This document shows positions 22,916 to 33,938 of a DNA stretch of 64,000 nucleotides, in pieces. The stretch's first letter is position 1; each line of letters starts with the position of its first letter. The DNA is from Panicum virgatum (taxonomy: Eukaryota > Streptophyta > Magnoliopsida > Poales > Poaceae), in the NCBI RefSeq assembly GCF_016808335.1, contig NC_053136.1, positions 5,004,531 to 5,068,530 on the forward strand. Reading direction: 5' to 3'. The position numbers were made by a program, and so were the translations under genes. The notes under the pieces were generated by a model. That model had not been told where the DNA came from and did not search any database. It was given only the letters and a program-made list of their open reading frames with translations.

Positions 22916-23729
22916 ATGGCATAAACTCTTAACTAGGTTGGTGCTAATTTATAGTTTCATTATGCATTTAGAAAAGTTAAAATAACCTACTCTTGAGACG
23001 AAAAATGATTTAAATATTTTGCAAAATTATGTAAAAGTCCATTTACCTCAAGCCTCGAGACTGCAAGTGCAAATGCTTGTACACTCGCACGTCCATACGC
23101 CAGCAGTATTGTATTGGGATCCAGAGCTGGGCAATGTCTCGGCAAATCTCTCGCTAAAAGGCCAGCACTGTGTACATGCCCTGTTAGTACTGTGTGACGC
23201 TGAGCCCTAAGCACATCCGAGAGCAAGCAGCGAGAGGACAGCTCTCTGGGCGGGGCGCAGTGTTTGGTACTCTACGTGACATGAGGCTCAGTGAGAGCAG
23301 CGCCACATGATCTGCATCTCGATCGACTTTCCGCAGCGCCAGCACTGCCAGTGTCCAGCAGCCGGGGCACCTGCTAGCTGCACGCTCGGACGCACGCACG
23401 TGTGCGTCGCTCTTCAGAGACATGGCGCAGTGTGTGGAATAGTGTACATTTGTTTTTTTTCCTTCCATCTTCCGACATGCATGATGTTAAGCAATGCAAG
23501 GACGTAATAATAGACACTGGCCGGTGAACACAAATGTATACTGCTCGGCTCGATGGATCAGTGGTTAAAGTCTCTAGAAACGCTGAGGAATGTTGGCTGT
23601 CTTTGCAACCTCACCTCCTTTATCACTGAGTGAAGGCAGCTAATTAACGAGCGCGCGCCAGGATCGCTGCTGGCGAGCGATTTCGGACATAAATTACCTT
23701 CCCCTTTTTGTGCATACCGCTTGCACCAG
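22916..23729. other. Intergenic sequence
   Basis: Mixed-composition DNA without a recognisable gene or element. Short ORFs near 23,019-23,507 have no known domain. Confidence 0.5.
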
Positions 23730-24057
23730 GGCTCTGTTTGTTTCTCCCTAGTACTACTAGCACACGATTTCCGAAAAAAGAATCTTCAATGCATGGAGTA
23801 CTAAACGAAGTTTATTTGCAAAACCTTTTCACGGATGGGTATAACTTTTCACGACAAATCTAATGATAGTAATTAATCGATGATTGGTTACAGTGATGCT
23901 ACAGTAACCATCCTCGAATCGTGTGGTCAAAGACCTCATTAGGTTCGTCTCGCGAAGTAGAGCAATGTTGTGGAGTTAGTTTTGTAAATTAACTTCATTT
24001 AATACTCCTAATTATTGGTCAAAATTTTTGTGCTACTAGTACTAATACAAACGGGCC
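23730..24057. mobile_element. MITE with 3-bp TSD CAG
   Basis: Ends ggctctgtttgt and acaaacgggcc, flanked by CAG at 23,727-23,729 and 24,058-24,060. The inner part (cacgatttccga, atctaatgatagtaatta, taggttcgtctcgcgaagtag) is shared with the 20,511 element. Confidence 0.7.
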
Positions 24058-25080
24058 CAGGATAGCACCGATTGATCAGACAAACCCCATCGTTGCCACC
24101 GGCTCCCCCCGATGCAGTCTGCACAATCGCCACTGCACTGACATCTGCAGTGCCGTCCGAGTGTCAACTTCCGAAAGGCCATAGCACACTCTCCCACGTG
24201 CACATCGTGCTCCCCCCATTCCCTTTATCATTCCAAACAAAAAATTTATATGGAAAAAATATAAAACCAAAATATGTCCACATAAAATATATGCAAAATA
24301 TATGTAAAGAAAAATCATTCAAAACAACTAAAAAATAAAAATCATATACATTATTTATTAAAAACTGTAGAAACATAAACTTATGTACAAACAATATATT
24401 CATAAGTTATGCATGAAAGCACAAAAGATATTTGTATAAATTGTATGTCCCGAAAATTATGTGCATAAATTGTATTACAAAAAATTGTACACATAGATTC
24501 CTGTTCATAAGTTATGCAAAAAAATACATAAATTGTATGAAAATAAAATTTCTGTTCATAAGTTGTGCAAAATATTTACGAAAAGTTATGAAGTAAAAAT
24601 ATTAAGGCACAAAATTCTAATAGAAAAAAAGAAAAGGCATGCCAGGACCTACACCCTGGTTGTTGAGGTCACCGTGGTAGTTTTCTGCCTCAGTGCTTCT
24701 GCACAGCACCACACTCACGCTGGCCGCTTCCGAACCGGGAGAGTGCAAAATGAAAAAATAAAGTAAGCATCCGGTGGGCCTGCACACGTGCATGCGCGCG
24801 TCCGCGCGGTCGGAAAATCGAGCGCCCGAATGTCAGCCAATGCTCGCGCGCAGAACTGGTTTTCCGATAAATTTTTCGGAAGGCCTAAAAAATGGTAGAA
24901 TAAAAAGATAAAAGAAAAATTCTCAACACTGAGAAAGCACTTTCTCCCTAACATGCAGACATATATAGCTCTATAGTGTTTTTTTTTGTCAAATATGAGA
25001 ATGATGCCGTTGCATATTTGAAAAACTCTTGAAAAGGATATTAGCAAAGATATTCAGAATCAAAGGGATGAAGGACAAAT
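24058..25080. other. AT-rich intergenic DNA with short repeated motifs
   Basis: 24,240-24,620 repeats variants of cataaattgtat and ttcataagttatgcaaaa many times at irregular spacing. 24,640-24,880 is GC-richer. No gene was seen. Confidence 0.5.
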
Positions 25081-25900
25081 CGGTCCGGACTCTTTGCTTG
25101 ACCAAAAGAAAGGGTGATGACAACTAAAATTGGCTCTATTCCATCAGGTTTGCCAGACAATCTGGGCAAACCGGTCATGTATACTTATCATAGTAACATT
25201 ATCAAATTATAAGTTGAATTGCACCATTGTGTAGATCTTATCGAGGTGATGGAAATGCAAATATAGGATGTCCAATTTTGAGCCCGAACGAGAAAGTTAT
25301 ATAGATCCAGGAAGATCTACACCTGGATCAGACTAGTCGAGGGCGGTTTGACCGATTTTAACATCCCAATCCAAATTAGGAGTTGTATTTTGATAAAGAA
25401 TTTGTATGAGTTTCGAGTTTCATTGAATTCAAATATTCCCACCCTATATATAAGGAGGCTACGACCGGTTGAGAGACATCCAATCGAACAAATTTACAAT
25501 GCATCTATTTTTTATCTCATAAATCCTAATATGTCTTCCAACCTCTCTTTCGGCTCATCTACTAATCTTCACGACTATAGATGGGGTTTTAGGCTTGCTG
25601 GTCGACTTAGGGTACAACGTACATCGGCGATGTCCACGCTCTAACGCAATCCCTCCTGGATGAGAGCTTCGATGACCTTTGCTAATTTGAACTATTCATT
25701 TTTTCTCAGTAACGACCGACCGATTACGACGAAACCAAAAGAACTGGTCTGACCGTCATCGTAGAATCACATCTATCCGATCCTTTTACAATCCACGTGT
25801 TCTAGTGTATTCGGTGTGTTTACCAGATTTCGCGCTAGCAGAAGAATACTTCTTTTGTTGTGCAATGATGAGACCGAGACTCGCGAAATCACTTGAGAAA
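25081..25900 (+). other. Possible retroelement promoter or leader region
   Basis: A strong TATA-like sequence, ccctatatataaggagg, at about 25,442-25,458 is followed about 30 bp later by a leader-like stretch (agagacatccaatcg). The layout resembles an LTR or pararetroelement promoter. No flanking repeats, coding region or ends were found, so the origin is uncertain. It could also be a promoter remnant. Confidence 0.3.
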
Positions 25901-26400
25901 AACAGATTGCCACGCCACGACTAGGACTCAGAATCTCTCAGGATCTCGCCCACTATGCGTGGCACTGTAGTGCCGCGTGGTGGTAGACCACATGAAATAT
26001 GGCGACGCGCGACGACCCCGTGCAGCCTCGCTCGAACGCAAGTCCGCCCCCGTGGGCCGTGGCGCTCCGGGCAAAAAGCCGCGGCCCGCGGCGCGCCTCC
26101 TCGTCGGCCCCGGCCCCGGCCCTGCCGCGCCTTGTTTGCTGGCGAACGTGAGGTGACATCTCCAGGGGTGGTGGGGAACGAAGAAGCCGCCCCCGCCACT
26201 CCGCTCGCATTAACGCGGCGGTCGGGCCGGACGGACAAGAGACCGGCCATGGCGAAAAGACGGGGGATGGGTGAGAGAGAAGGTTGACGTGACAGCTGAG
26301 GTGACAACCTTTCGTCTCCCTTCCCCTCTCTCTCTCCTCGGCTCTTGTCCCCCTCTAGCCTGACCCACGAGGTTGGCCCGCGCCCCTTTCTTCCTCCTCC
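25901..26400. other. GC-rich DNA upstream of the ALOG gene
   Basis: Overlapping ORFs on both strands are composition artefacts (Arg/Gly/Pro-rich). It may contain regulatory DNA for the gene at 27,480, but nothing specific can be read. Confidence 0.4.
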
Positions 26401-26407
26401 CTCCCTC

Positions 26408-26416
26408 CATATATGT
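26408..26416 (+). promoter_or_regulatory. Candidate TATA box of the ALOG gene
   Basis: catatatgt within a pyrimidine-rich stretch (ctccctccctccatatatgtc), about 1.07 kb before the start codon. This implies a long 5' UTR, probably with an intron. Sites such as ctg|gtacgctccc near 26,531 could be a donor, and acag|gc just before 27,480 an acceptor. Unproven. Confidence 0.3.
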
Positions 26417-27479
26417 CCCCGCATATCTGGCCACATCTTCTTCCCCCACCTCTCCCCAAGCTCGCTCACCTCAGCTGCTGGCCTCCTCCTCTCCCGTCCC
26501 TTCCCACCGATCGAGCTTCTTCTAACTGCCTGGTACGCTCCCTTCGTGTTCAACTCGATCCGTCGCTTTGCAATTCTTTGCATACTTTCTTGCAAAAAAA
26601 ATATATTTGTATGCATGATTGATGTTTCTGAAGCTGTACGATTGATCTTGCGGCTCTTATTCGGCTCATCATCCGCCCATCAGTCCATGCATGTCGTCAG
26701 CTTGTGTTGTGTAGCTTCTGTTTCCCTGGTGTCTGGTCGATCGATCGTGCGCGCACGGATTGTCTAGTGGTAGGCTCTTGGCCCTGCGCCTACAGTACGC
26801 CCACACATGGATCAAGGGCCCTGTAAACCCTGTTCTGCAGCGACCCACCGTGTCAATCATTAACCGGGCTGTGACACTCTGGCTGTTCTGGATCAATTCG
26901 CCTTCGCCTTCTTGGAGTAGGTAGGTAGACGCATGTTCGACAGTTCTCGCCCCTCTTTTCTGATGCACCTCGCACTCATCTCTTGCAATCAGGCCAGAGC
27001 CGACCAGCCAGCTCCTGAATAAACTGAATGTTTGCTGACCTCTAGTCCTGCCTCTGTTCGTCCTGCTTTGCTCACCGATCGCCGGCGTGGCGCAGGCGAA
27101 GCCGAAAATTTTCTGTTATTTGCTTTGCAGTTTTGTTTTACTCCTACTCCGTTCCGTTTTGTGCTTTTCGCCCTTTCCCCTGTGCTTTGCTTCAGACTTT
27201 CCGTGTAGGCGTCAGTTCTTGCATGTCTGCCAAGGATCAGCGGCCTCAGTCCTCAGGTGCTCTAGACTTGAAATCCCACTACCGGTTGATAGGTACTACT
27301 AGGTGGCCGCTAGCTCCGACCTGAAACCCTAGTTCATTCAGAATATCTGATCCGTCCTAGCTCTGCTGGCCGGCCAAGAACAGACGAAGCGACTGTTTCT
27401 TGTCCGATCGGCCCTTTTGCATACGATCAGTATTATTGTTTCTTGTCCGACCATTGGTCAAAGCGTTGGACTAACAGGC

Positions 27480-28343
27480 ATGGCACATGGTGCCGGTGCA
27501 GGTGCAGATCTGGGTTGGCCTTCGTGGACAGGCGGCGGCGAAGGAGCTATGGAGATGGCCGGCGCGGCGAACAGCCCGGGCCCGGCAGCGGCGCGGCCGA
27601 GCCGGTACGAGTCGCAGAAGCGCCGGGACTGGCAGACGTTCGGGCAGTACCTGCGCAACCACCGGCCGCCGCTGGAGCTGGCCCGGTGCAGCGGCGCGCA
27701 CGTGCTCGAGTTCCTCCGCTACCTGGACCAGTTCGGCAAGACCAAAGTGCACGCGCCGGGGTGCCCCTTCTTCGGCCACCCGTCGCCGCCGGCGCCGTGC
27801 CCGTGCCCGCTCAAGCAGGCGTGGGGCAGCCTCGACGCGCTCGTCGGCCGCCTCCGCGCCGCCTTCGAGGAGCACGGCGGCCGCCCCGAGGCCAACCCCT
27901 TCGGGGCGCGCGCCGTCCGGCTCTACCTCCGCGAGGTCCGCGACACCCAGGCCAAGGCGCGCGGCATCGCCTACGAGAAGAAGCGCCGCAAGCGCCACCC
28001 GCCGGCACACAGGCAGGCCAAGCAGCAGCAGGACGCCGGCCAGCAGCAGCAGCAGCACTACCACCCCCACCACCACCACCAGGCGTCGCCCGCCGCGGCC
28101 GCGGTGACCGAGAGTAGGCACGTGCTGGCTGACATGGCCGAGCCGCCGGCGCCGCACTTCCTGATCCCGCACGCGCAGTTCCTCCACGGCCACTTCCTGG
28201 TGCCGGTCACCGAGCCGACCGACCCCGCCGCGGGCATGGGCGGCGGCGGCACCGGCGAGGACTTGGTGCTGGCAATGGCGGCCGCCGCCGAGGCGCACGC
28301 CGCCGCGGCCGGGTTCTTGATGCCGCTGTCCGTGTTTCACTAG
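27480..28343 (+). CDS. ALOG-domain (LSH/G1-like) transcription factor
   Basis: Plant-specific nuclear protein of the ALOG family (Arabidopsis LSH, rice G1 and G1-like), whose members regulate meristem, spikelet and organ-boundary development. The 287-aa single-exon CDS has an ALOG domain at residues about 41-175. It opens [20 protein letters not shown], includes the [11 protein letters not shown]...CPCP zinc-ribbon insert, and ends in the basic nuclear localisation stretch [12 protein letters not shown]. The domain is thought to derive from the DNA-binding core of retrotransposon tyrosine recombinases. Gln/His-rich and Ala-rich low-complexity tracts follow, which is usual for the family. The start at 27,480 (MAHGAG) is chosen over the in-frame ATG at 27,417; 27,549 (MEMAGA) is an alternative. 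The gene is intact and ends 90 bp before segmental copy B. Which rice G1-like member it matches cannot be fixed by eye. Confidence 0.95.
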   Translation: MAHGAGAGADLGWPSWTGGGEGAMEMAGAANSPGPAAARPSRYESQKRRDWQTFGQYLRNHRPPLELARCSGAHVLEFLRYLDQFGKTKVHAPGCPFFGHPSPPAPCPCPLKQAWGSLDALVGRLRAAFEEHGGRPEANPFGARAVRLYLREVRDTQAKARGIAYEKKRRKRHPPAHRQAKQQQDAGQQQQQHYHPHHHHQASPAAAAVTESRHVLADMAEPPAPHFLIPHAQFLHGHFLVPVTEPTDPAAGMGGGGTGEDLVLAMAAAAEAHAAAAGFLMPLSVFH

Positions 28344-29315
28344 CTAGCTTGCTGGGTCCACTCTCCGCTGCCTCTATAGCTCCATGGGCAGGGATGCAAG
28401 GCTAGGTAATTAGGCGTAATCAAGCATGCAGGTTTTGCTAATGGCGATCGGCCTGATCTCTGCGCGCCGTTTGGTCGTCCATCCGGCTTTTGTTTTTATG
28501 CGCAGTCGTCTCCTCCGCGCGACATTACCGGCGGCGCTTGCATCAACCGCTGCTGCCTTTTGGTTGTATTTTGGGTGCGTGGTTTTGTGTACGCAGTGAT
28601 AGAATGGCTGGATTAGACCGCTGTGTGTGTTTTTCTCCATGACTTGGATCTTGTGGGAATTTCATGTACTACAGCTGATCTCAATCGACTTAACATTGTT
28701 CCTGGTTGTGCTAGTTACTTAGATGTTGATTGCCATGTACTCTATAGCTAATTAGTCTGAAATCACCTGATTAATTTGTCGTAGACGTCAAATGTTTTAA
28801 AACCTGCGAACTAATTAGTTCCCCTCATTCATAGGTTGCTTGGCAAAAGTAACTGCATTTGTTGGGCCGTTGCCAAATAAACCGTGGTAATCTTGGAAGT
28901 TGCTTTGTTTAGGTACGAGACAGTCATTTATTGGTCTTTAGGAGAAGCATATAATATACTATATGTGGAAGTGTGATGCGTAGTGTCGAACCCTTGGATC
29001 CAATGGATAGCATATTCTCCTTTTTTCTAGAAAAAGAAAACAAGCTTGCATTGGAGGACACGGTGGTGTGCGCCTTCATGCAATCACACTTTCTGAATAT
29101 GCGTCTGAACATCGATCTTCTCTACTGATTTAACAGAGTCCAGCAAATGAGAAGGTGTGTTTACTTGTCAGTCAGTCATCCTTATGACTGAATAAAAATG
29201 AATGATGCTCGCATCTTGCAATAAGATTGATCATGGATTATTTACATTGTCGTAACCTTCAAAAAGGATGGGCGTTTTTTTCTGGAAAAAGAACCGAGTA
29301 CGGGTGTAGGATTGA

Positions 29316-29494
29316 GAGAACTTAGCGGGGGCTCAGTTGGTCAGGTGAGCGGGGGCTCACGCTGCCCGCCGCGGTTGGAGCCCCCGCCGCGGTTCGAGCG
29401 CCGGCTTGAAGGGCGCCTCATCTCCTTCTCCAGTGCTAAAAAAAAACGGGTGTACCTTCTTAAACGATCTGCCAGTGCTCAAAAAAAAAAACGG
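29316..29494 (+). mobile_element. tRNA-derived SINE in copy B, internally rearranged
   Basis: Same insertion as 18,793-18,910, with the same TSD gtgtaggattga (29,304-29,315 and 29,495-29,506). It is about 60 bp longer: the gcgggggctca segment and the gcccgccgcggtt B-box region are duplicated, and a second A-run followed by cgggtgta lies inside (about 29,437-29,456). Confidence 0.78.
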
Positions 29495-29825
29495 GTGTAG
29501 GATTGATGGACGTATGGTGGAAGTGGAATGCAAGCACGGATCTTATTCTTATCCCGCTGAAATGATGGAAGAGTTGAGTCAATGGTCATGTTGAAAGGCT
29601 ACGCTCTCCTCCACTCCCACCCGGTGATCAACAAAGTAGTGTGCCCTCCTGTGTGCTCGCTCGGTGCCTGCTTTACAATAGTGGCTGCCCTTTTGGAACA
29701 ACAATGCAAGCATATCCTCCTATATGTGGTGCCAGATGCAACCGTGCATCCCTCTCATGGAGCGCCTAGCTTGTTGGTCGGTTGACGGCCCTAGCTCAAT
29801 GGACTTGACGGTCCGTTTTATATGT

Positions 29826-31231
29826 GAATAAATTACTTCTATGTCCCTGAGAAATATAACTTATCACTTATGTGCCATTAAAAAATAACTCATCCCCCTC
29901 TATGCCACTAGTTTTAATTTTTCATCTCTTGTGTGCCATTCCGTTACTAACGGCGCTAGTTTTGTCGTTTGCTGCCGTCTCCATCTCGCCGCCGTCTCCT
30001 CTTCATGGACTTCCCTCCTCGCGCCTCGCAGCACCAGCTGGCCAACAGCATCGGGTGCTCTTGGCCGCGGTCATCTTCGTTGCTGCGTCCCTGCTCCCGC
30101 AGCGCGTCCTGCCCGCAGCCGTCCTCCGCTCCCTCCCCATCACGGTCTACGGCGCCGCCGGCTCCCCCGCTCCCCCGGCGTTGGGAGCGCACGGCGGACG
30201 CAAGCCTGGCGGCGTTGCGGCTCCGAAGGGCGGCCCGGGCGCGGAGCCGCGGAGGGAGGAGCGGGCGGAGCATGGCCGCGGTGCCGGCGAGCGCGGTCGG
30301 GTCCTGCTCCCCTGCTCCTTGCTCCCACGGCGAGGCGGCGAGGTGCGTGGCCGCGGCGGGGGGCGGGGCGGCGGCCCCCTCCTGGGCGGGCGGGCTCCGC
30401 GCCGCCGCGGCCCGTGGTCGGATCGAGCCGCTCGGACGCCAAGCCGTCTCCTCCTCCCTCCCGGCGGCGGCCCGTGGCCCGTCTCCTCCTCATCCTCGGC
30501 GGGGCCGAGCCCGAGGAAGCGGCGGTAGGCATCCACCTCCTTGCGCAGCGCATGGGCCTCCCGGTCGCGCATGAGCACGATCTCCCGGAGCTCCTAGACC
30601 TCGTCCTCGTAGAAAGCGCAGCGCTTGTCGGCGGTGCGGCGCTGCTGGCGGGCCTCGATCTCGAGCGCGGACTTCTCCTTCTGCAGGCGCAGGATCATGG
30701 CCATGGCCTCCTCAGCCGCGGCGCTGCGCTCCTTCTCGAGCTCCCGCTGCAGCTCGGCGCGCACCTCCTCGCGGTGCCCCCGCGGATCCGCACCCTCCAC
30801 GTCGGCGGTCGGCTGGGCGGGTGCCTCGTCGCCGTCGGCGGCGGGGCCAGCGAAGGGGAAGCGGGCGTGGAGGGCGGCGTGGACGGAGGCGAGGGTGCGG
30901 GGTGGATAGCGCGCGAGGAAGGCGAGGAAGCAGGGGAGGTGCAGGCGCTCGCAGGTGCAGGAGAGTGTGAGGCCCGGGAGGGCGAGGATGCTGGCGGCCG
31001 CGGCGAGCAGCGCGGCGAGGCAGAGGCAGGCCCAGGCGAGGGCGAGGTCGAGGAAGGGCCCCGCGAGGGAGCGCGCCGCCCAGCGGGCGTGCAGGCCACA
31101 ACAGCAAACGACCCAACTAACGCCTAAAGTAACGGAATGGCATGCAAGGGAATGAAAATTAAAGTCCGTGGCATTCCAATGGCACATAAATGATGAGTTG
31201 TATTTCTCAGTGGCATAGAAAGAATTTACTC
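29826..31231. mobile_element. Pack-MULE carrying a GTD-binding-domain gene fragment
   Basis: The 1,406-bp element has inverted ends (gaataaattacttctatg at the left; reverse complement of the right end gagtaaattctttctatg), with inverted homology for about 150 bp through gtgccattccgttact. The 9-bp TSD is tttatatgt at 29,817-29,825 and tttatttgt at 31,232-31,240. Copy A keeps the empty site (ccgttttatttgtcaacc near 19,230). No transposase is present, and the interior is GC-rich captured coding DNA. Confidence 0.9.
30150..31110 (-). pseudogene. Captured fragment of a GTD-binding (DUF593, zein-binding type) gene
   Basis: On the minus strand a hydrophobic N-terminal segment (LALAWACLCLAALLAAAASI) and a Cys-containing stretch precede a coiled-coil segment: ELEKERSAAAEEAMAMILRL, LQKEKSALEIEARQQRRTAD and YEDEV. 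These are followed, after an in-frame TAG at 30,594-30,596, by ELREIVLMRDREAHALRKEV and DAYRRFLGL. This heptad-rich block is the signature of the plant GTD-binding/DUF593 domain found in myosin-XI-binding, membrane-anchored receptors of the MyoB/zein-binding family. The capture is intronless and broken by the TAG. Downstream translation becomes low-complexity. The reading runs into the MULE TIR at its 5' end, so any product would be chimeric. Confidence 0.75.
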
Positions 31232-32114
31232 TTTATTTGTCAACCATCTGCCCAAACGAGAGAGTGATAAGCCTGCTGTTCACGCATCATCTCAGAAAAG
31301 CCAGCTTATTTTCTTCCAATTAAAAACCAACCGAATTGTTCAGAAACGGGTTTTAATCTTGTCTTATTAACCAAACCTACCATGCATTGAGAGCGGGCAT
31401 GCATGCTTTCCAGTAGCACGATTCTTGAATGCACTGCACGTACGGCGGCCATGGGTGCGCGCACTGTTCGTCGGTTACTTTGGTGGCCGTCCCTGCTCCG
31501 CACCTGCTGCTGCGTCCCGACCAGTCAACCACGCTGACAAGACATTCCAGTTCGCAGCAGATCGTCGTGCATCATCCATCCATGGAGGATTGGAGATGGG
31601 GAGTAGTCCTTCCAAACCGAAGTGGTCCTCCGATCTGATCCGTCCTCAGAAGAACTGAAAGCAGAACGAACGAGTTCTGGTTTGTGGTTTGTGGTCCTAA
31701 CTTGGTCTAATCTGAAACCGCCGGCGCTTCATCGGTCTTCCACGGCAGATGTCCCATGTTGTTCTTCATTCTCGCCTCTAGGAGATTTCAATGGCAAGAA
31801 AAGTGCATCATACTCGCCAGTAAATAATTAAGTGGCATTTTCTCATTGATATGAACAATCGAAACTGAAGTTGTAGCTAGTACTGGTAGTACTAACCACC
31901 TTTTCATTTACTTGTCCGTGACAAGGTGCTTAAGAAATTGTGAACATACATCTTGCTACAAATGCTTTAAACTTGCTCATTTATGGATAAAACATGAAAC
32001 AAATTTTGGTAGTAAATAAACAAGCTGATGATAAGGTTGCCTGTGGTTAATAGAATAAGATAAAGTGCCTCCAAAACAAGAATTCGTTTCTAAATAGTTG
32101 TCAATTACTACTTT

Positions 32115-32355
32115 GGCTTTGTTTAGATGCAAAAACTTTTGGGTGTATAGCACTGTAGCACTTTCGTTTGTATTTGGTAATTATTGTCCCGTCATGGATT
32201 AACTAGGTTTAAAAAATTCGTCTCGCAAATTATAGATAAATTGTATAATTAATTATTTTGTTTAGCTACATTTAATACTTTATGTATGTGTTGAAAAATT
32301 CGATGTGATGAGAATCTTGTAAAGTTTTAGAATTTCGAAGAAACTAAACAGGGCC
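32115..32355. mobile_element. MITE private to copy B, 3-bp TSD TTT
   Basis: Termini ggctttgtttagatg and ctaaacagggcc, flanked by TTT (32,112-32,114 and 32,356-32,358). Copy A reads straight through here (gtaactttatttgttcc near 20,131), so the insertion came after the duplication. Confidence 0.78.
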
Positions 32356-32861
32356 TTTATTTGTTCAGTAATTGACACTTCACGTCCTGTTTACTATTTT
32401 GGTCCTGCAAAAGTATTCGTAAAATCCAAAATAAATATTTACAAGAACATTTTGGTTATTTTATCTTTATGAATCAAAGTAAATAAAAAGTGGAAATGTT
32501 TTCTTTTTCTGAAGAACGAAAAAGTGGAAATGCAGCACCGCAACATTTGAATTTTGAAATGGGCAGCTGCCCTGCTGGTGCATGGGTGTTGGAGTCAGTC
32601 CCCATGTCTGTCTGCAAATGGCATGCATTCAGGAAGCCTGCTGCCGCTGCAGAGACGACGCCGACGAGGGCAGTTGATATCGCATGTCTTGTTACCGGAT
32701 TCACCTCTCGCATGTCGCATCACGCACGTCTGCAGCTCTGCTCTGCATCTGCCCTGCTGCCCGGACGTGTCAAGCAAGCCATGGGCAGGGATGCAGAGCA
32801 GGCAGGTAGGGGTGGTGCGTACGTAGGTATGAGATGCAGAGAAGAGATCGTCGCCTTCAGG

Positions 32862-33047
32862 TTCTCAAAAAGTTTCACGTAATATTCGTCACATCGAATT
32901 TTAAAAAAATAATTAATTATACAGTCTTACTGATTATCACGAGTTGAATCTTTTAAATTTAATTAGTTCATAATTAAATATTATTTATTAAATAAAAACG
33001 AGATATGCTACAGTACCAAAATCTATTTTTTTTTCACCAACTAAACA
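32862..33047. mobile_element. Degenerate Tourist-like MITE in copy B
   Basis: An insertion relative to copy A containing cacatcgaattttaaaaaa, gttgaatcttttaaa and gctacagtaccaaaa, and ending caccaactaaacacacc. These are the usual elements of this MITE family. The ends are approximate. Confidence 0.5.
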
Positions 33048-33726
33048 CACCTACACGTACTCCGTATTTCCGAAAGCATGCAGTGCAGCAGCAGGCTGAC
33101 GGCTTCGTCGCAGTCTCGCAGATCGGCAGCAGTAAAAAATGGCAGTCCAGCAGCATGGCGGTAAGCAACCCTGTCTTTTCACCGGGCGACGGTTTCGAAT
33201 AATCTCATCACCCTGCTGCCTTCGCTCAATCTCTTGACTCTCAGGTTAGAAATTAAAATTAGAATGTGCCGAGTCGAATTGGTTTTCAGATTTACTAATA
33301 CCATTCTGCCTTTGAAATTTTCCTCTTGAAGTAGCAATACTAGTACTAGTACAAACAGCTACTCGCGAGCGAGCAGCATGTAACTTCACTGTACAGCGAC
33401 CTTTACGGCTTTACAACAGAGGACAGACGCTGCAGAGCTGATGTGACCGGTCGCGCAGGGGCGCGCCACGTGGCGGCTGGCCCGCGCCGCCGGCTCGTCA
33501 TCACCTGCGCGCGCCGTGGACTTTGACCGGACCTCTAACCCCGGCGGAACACGCCGGCGTGGCGCCCATCGGACCTCGGCGCAAGGTGACCTGACCCCGC
33601 CGGGCAGGCACGGCGATGGTATCGCACAGTCGCACGACCGCGTTTCCCGGATCTGGGACTGGGATGGCCCGGCCGGGACTTCAAGTACTCCCGTGAAATC
33701 CAATACTGTAGTGGTAGTAGTATCAA

Positions 33727-33863
33727 GGGTCAGTTGGATCCATGCCACTACAATTTCACGAAGTTGGATTTCATGTTGAAATCCATACCATTGAGTGGCA
33801 TGATTTTCAATGTGAAACCCAATTTCACGGAGTTGTGGTGGCATGAATCGAATTTTCCCTAGT
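33727..33863. repeat. Insertion in copy B with inverted repeats
   Basis: Between tagtagtatcaa and agtatcaaagtcca, copy B has about 137 bp missing from copy A. It contains gccactacaatttcacgaagttg and an inverted partner near 33,797-33,843 (ttgagtggcat, caatttcacgg). It looks like a small palindromic MITE with TSD-like agtatcaa on both sides. Confidence 0.55.
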
Positions 33864-33938
33864 ATCAAAGTCCACAGCCCCCAAACAATTTGCTCCCCAA
33901 AATTCTCAAACTGTTCCATCATTCATACTATCATATAT

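Noticed and set aside
23545..23640. Possible tRNA-like element (atggatcagtggttaaa)
   Set aside because: Only an A-box-like stretch; no B box, no A-tail and no TSD.
26755..26800. tRNA-like start (gtctagtggtaggc)
   Set aside because: No matching T-arm or acceptor pairing within 80 bp.
27443..28340. Frames overlapping the ALOG gene on both strands
   Set aside because: Shadows of a GC-rich coding exon with only Arg/Pro/Ala-rich translations.
29872..30574. Long plus-strand ORFs in the Pack-MULE
   Set aside because: They are the opposite strand of the GTD-binding fragment; composition artefacts.
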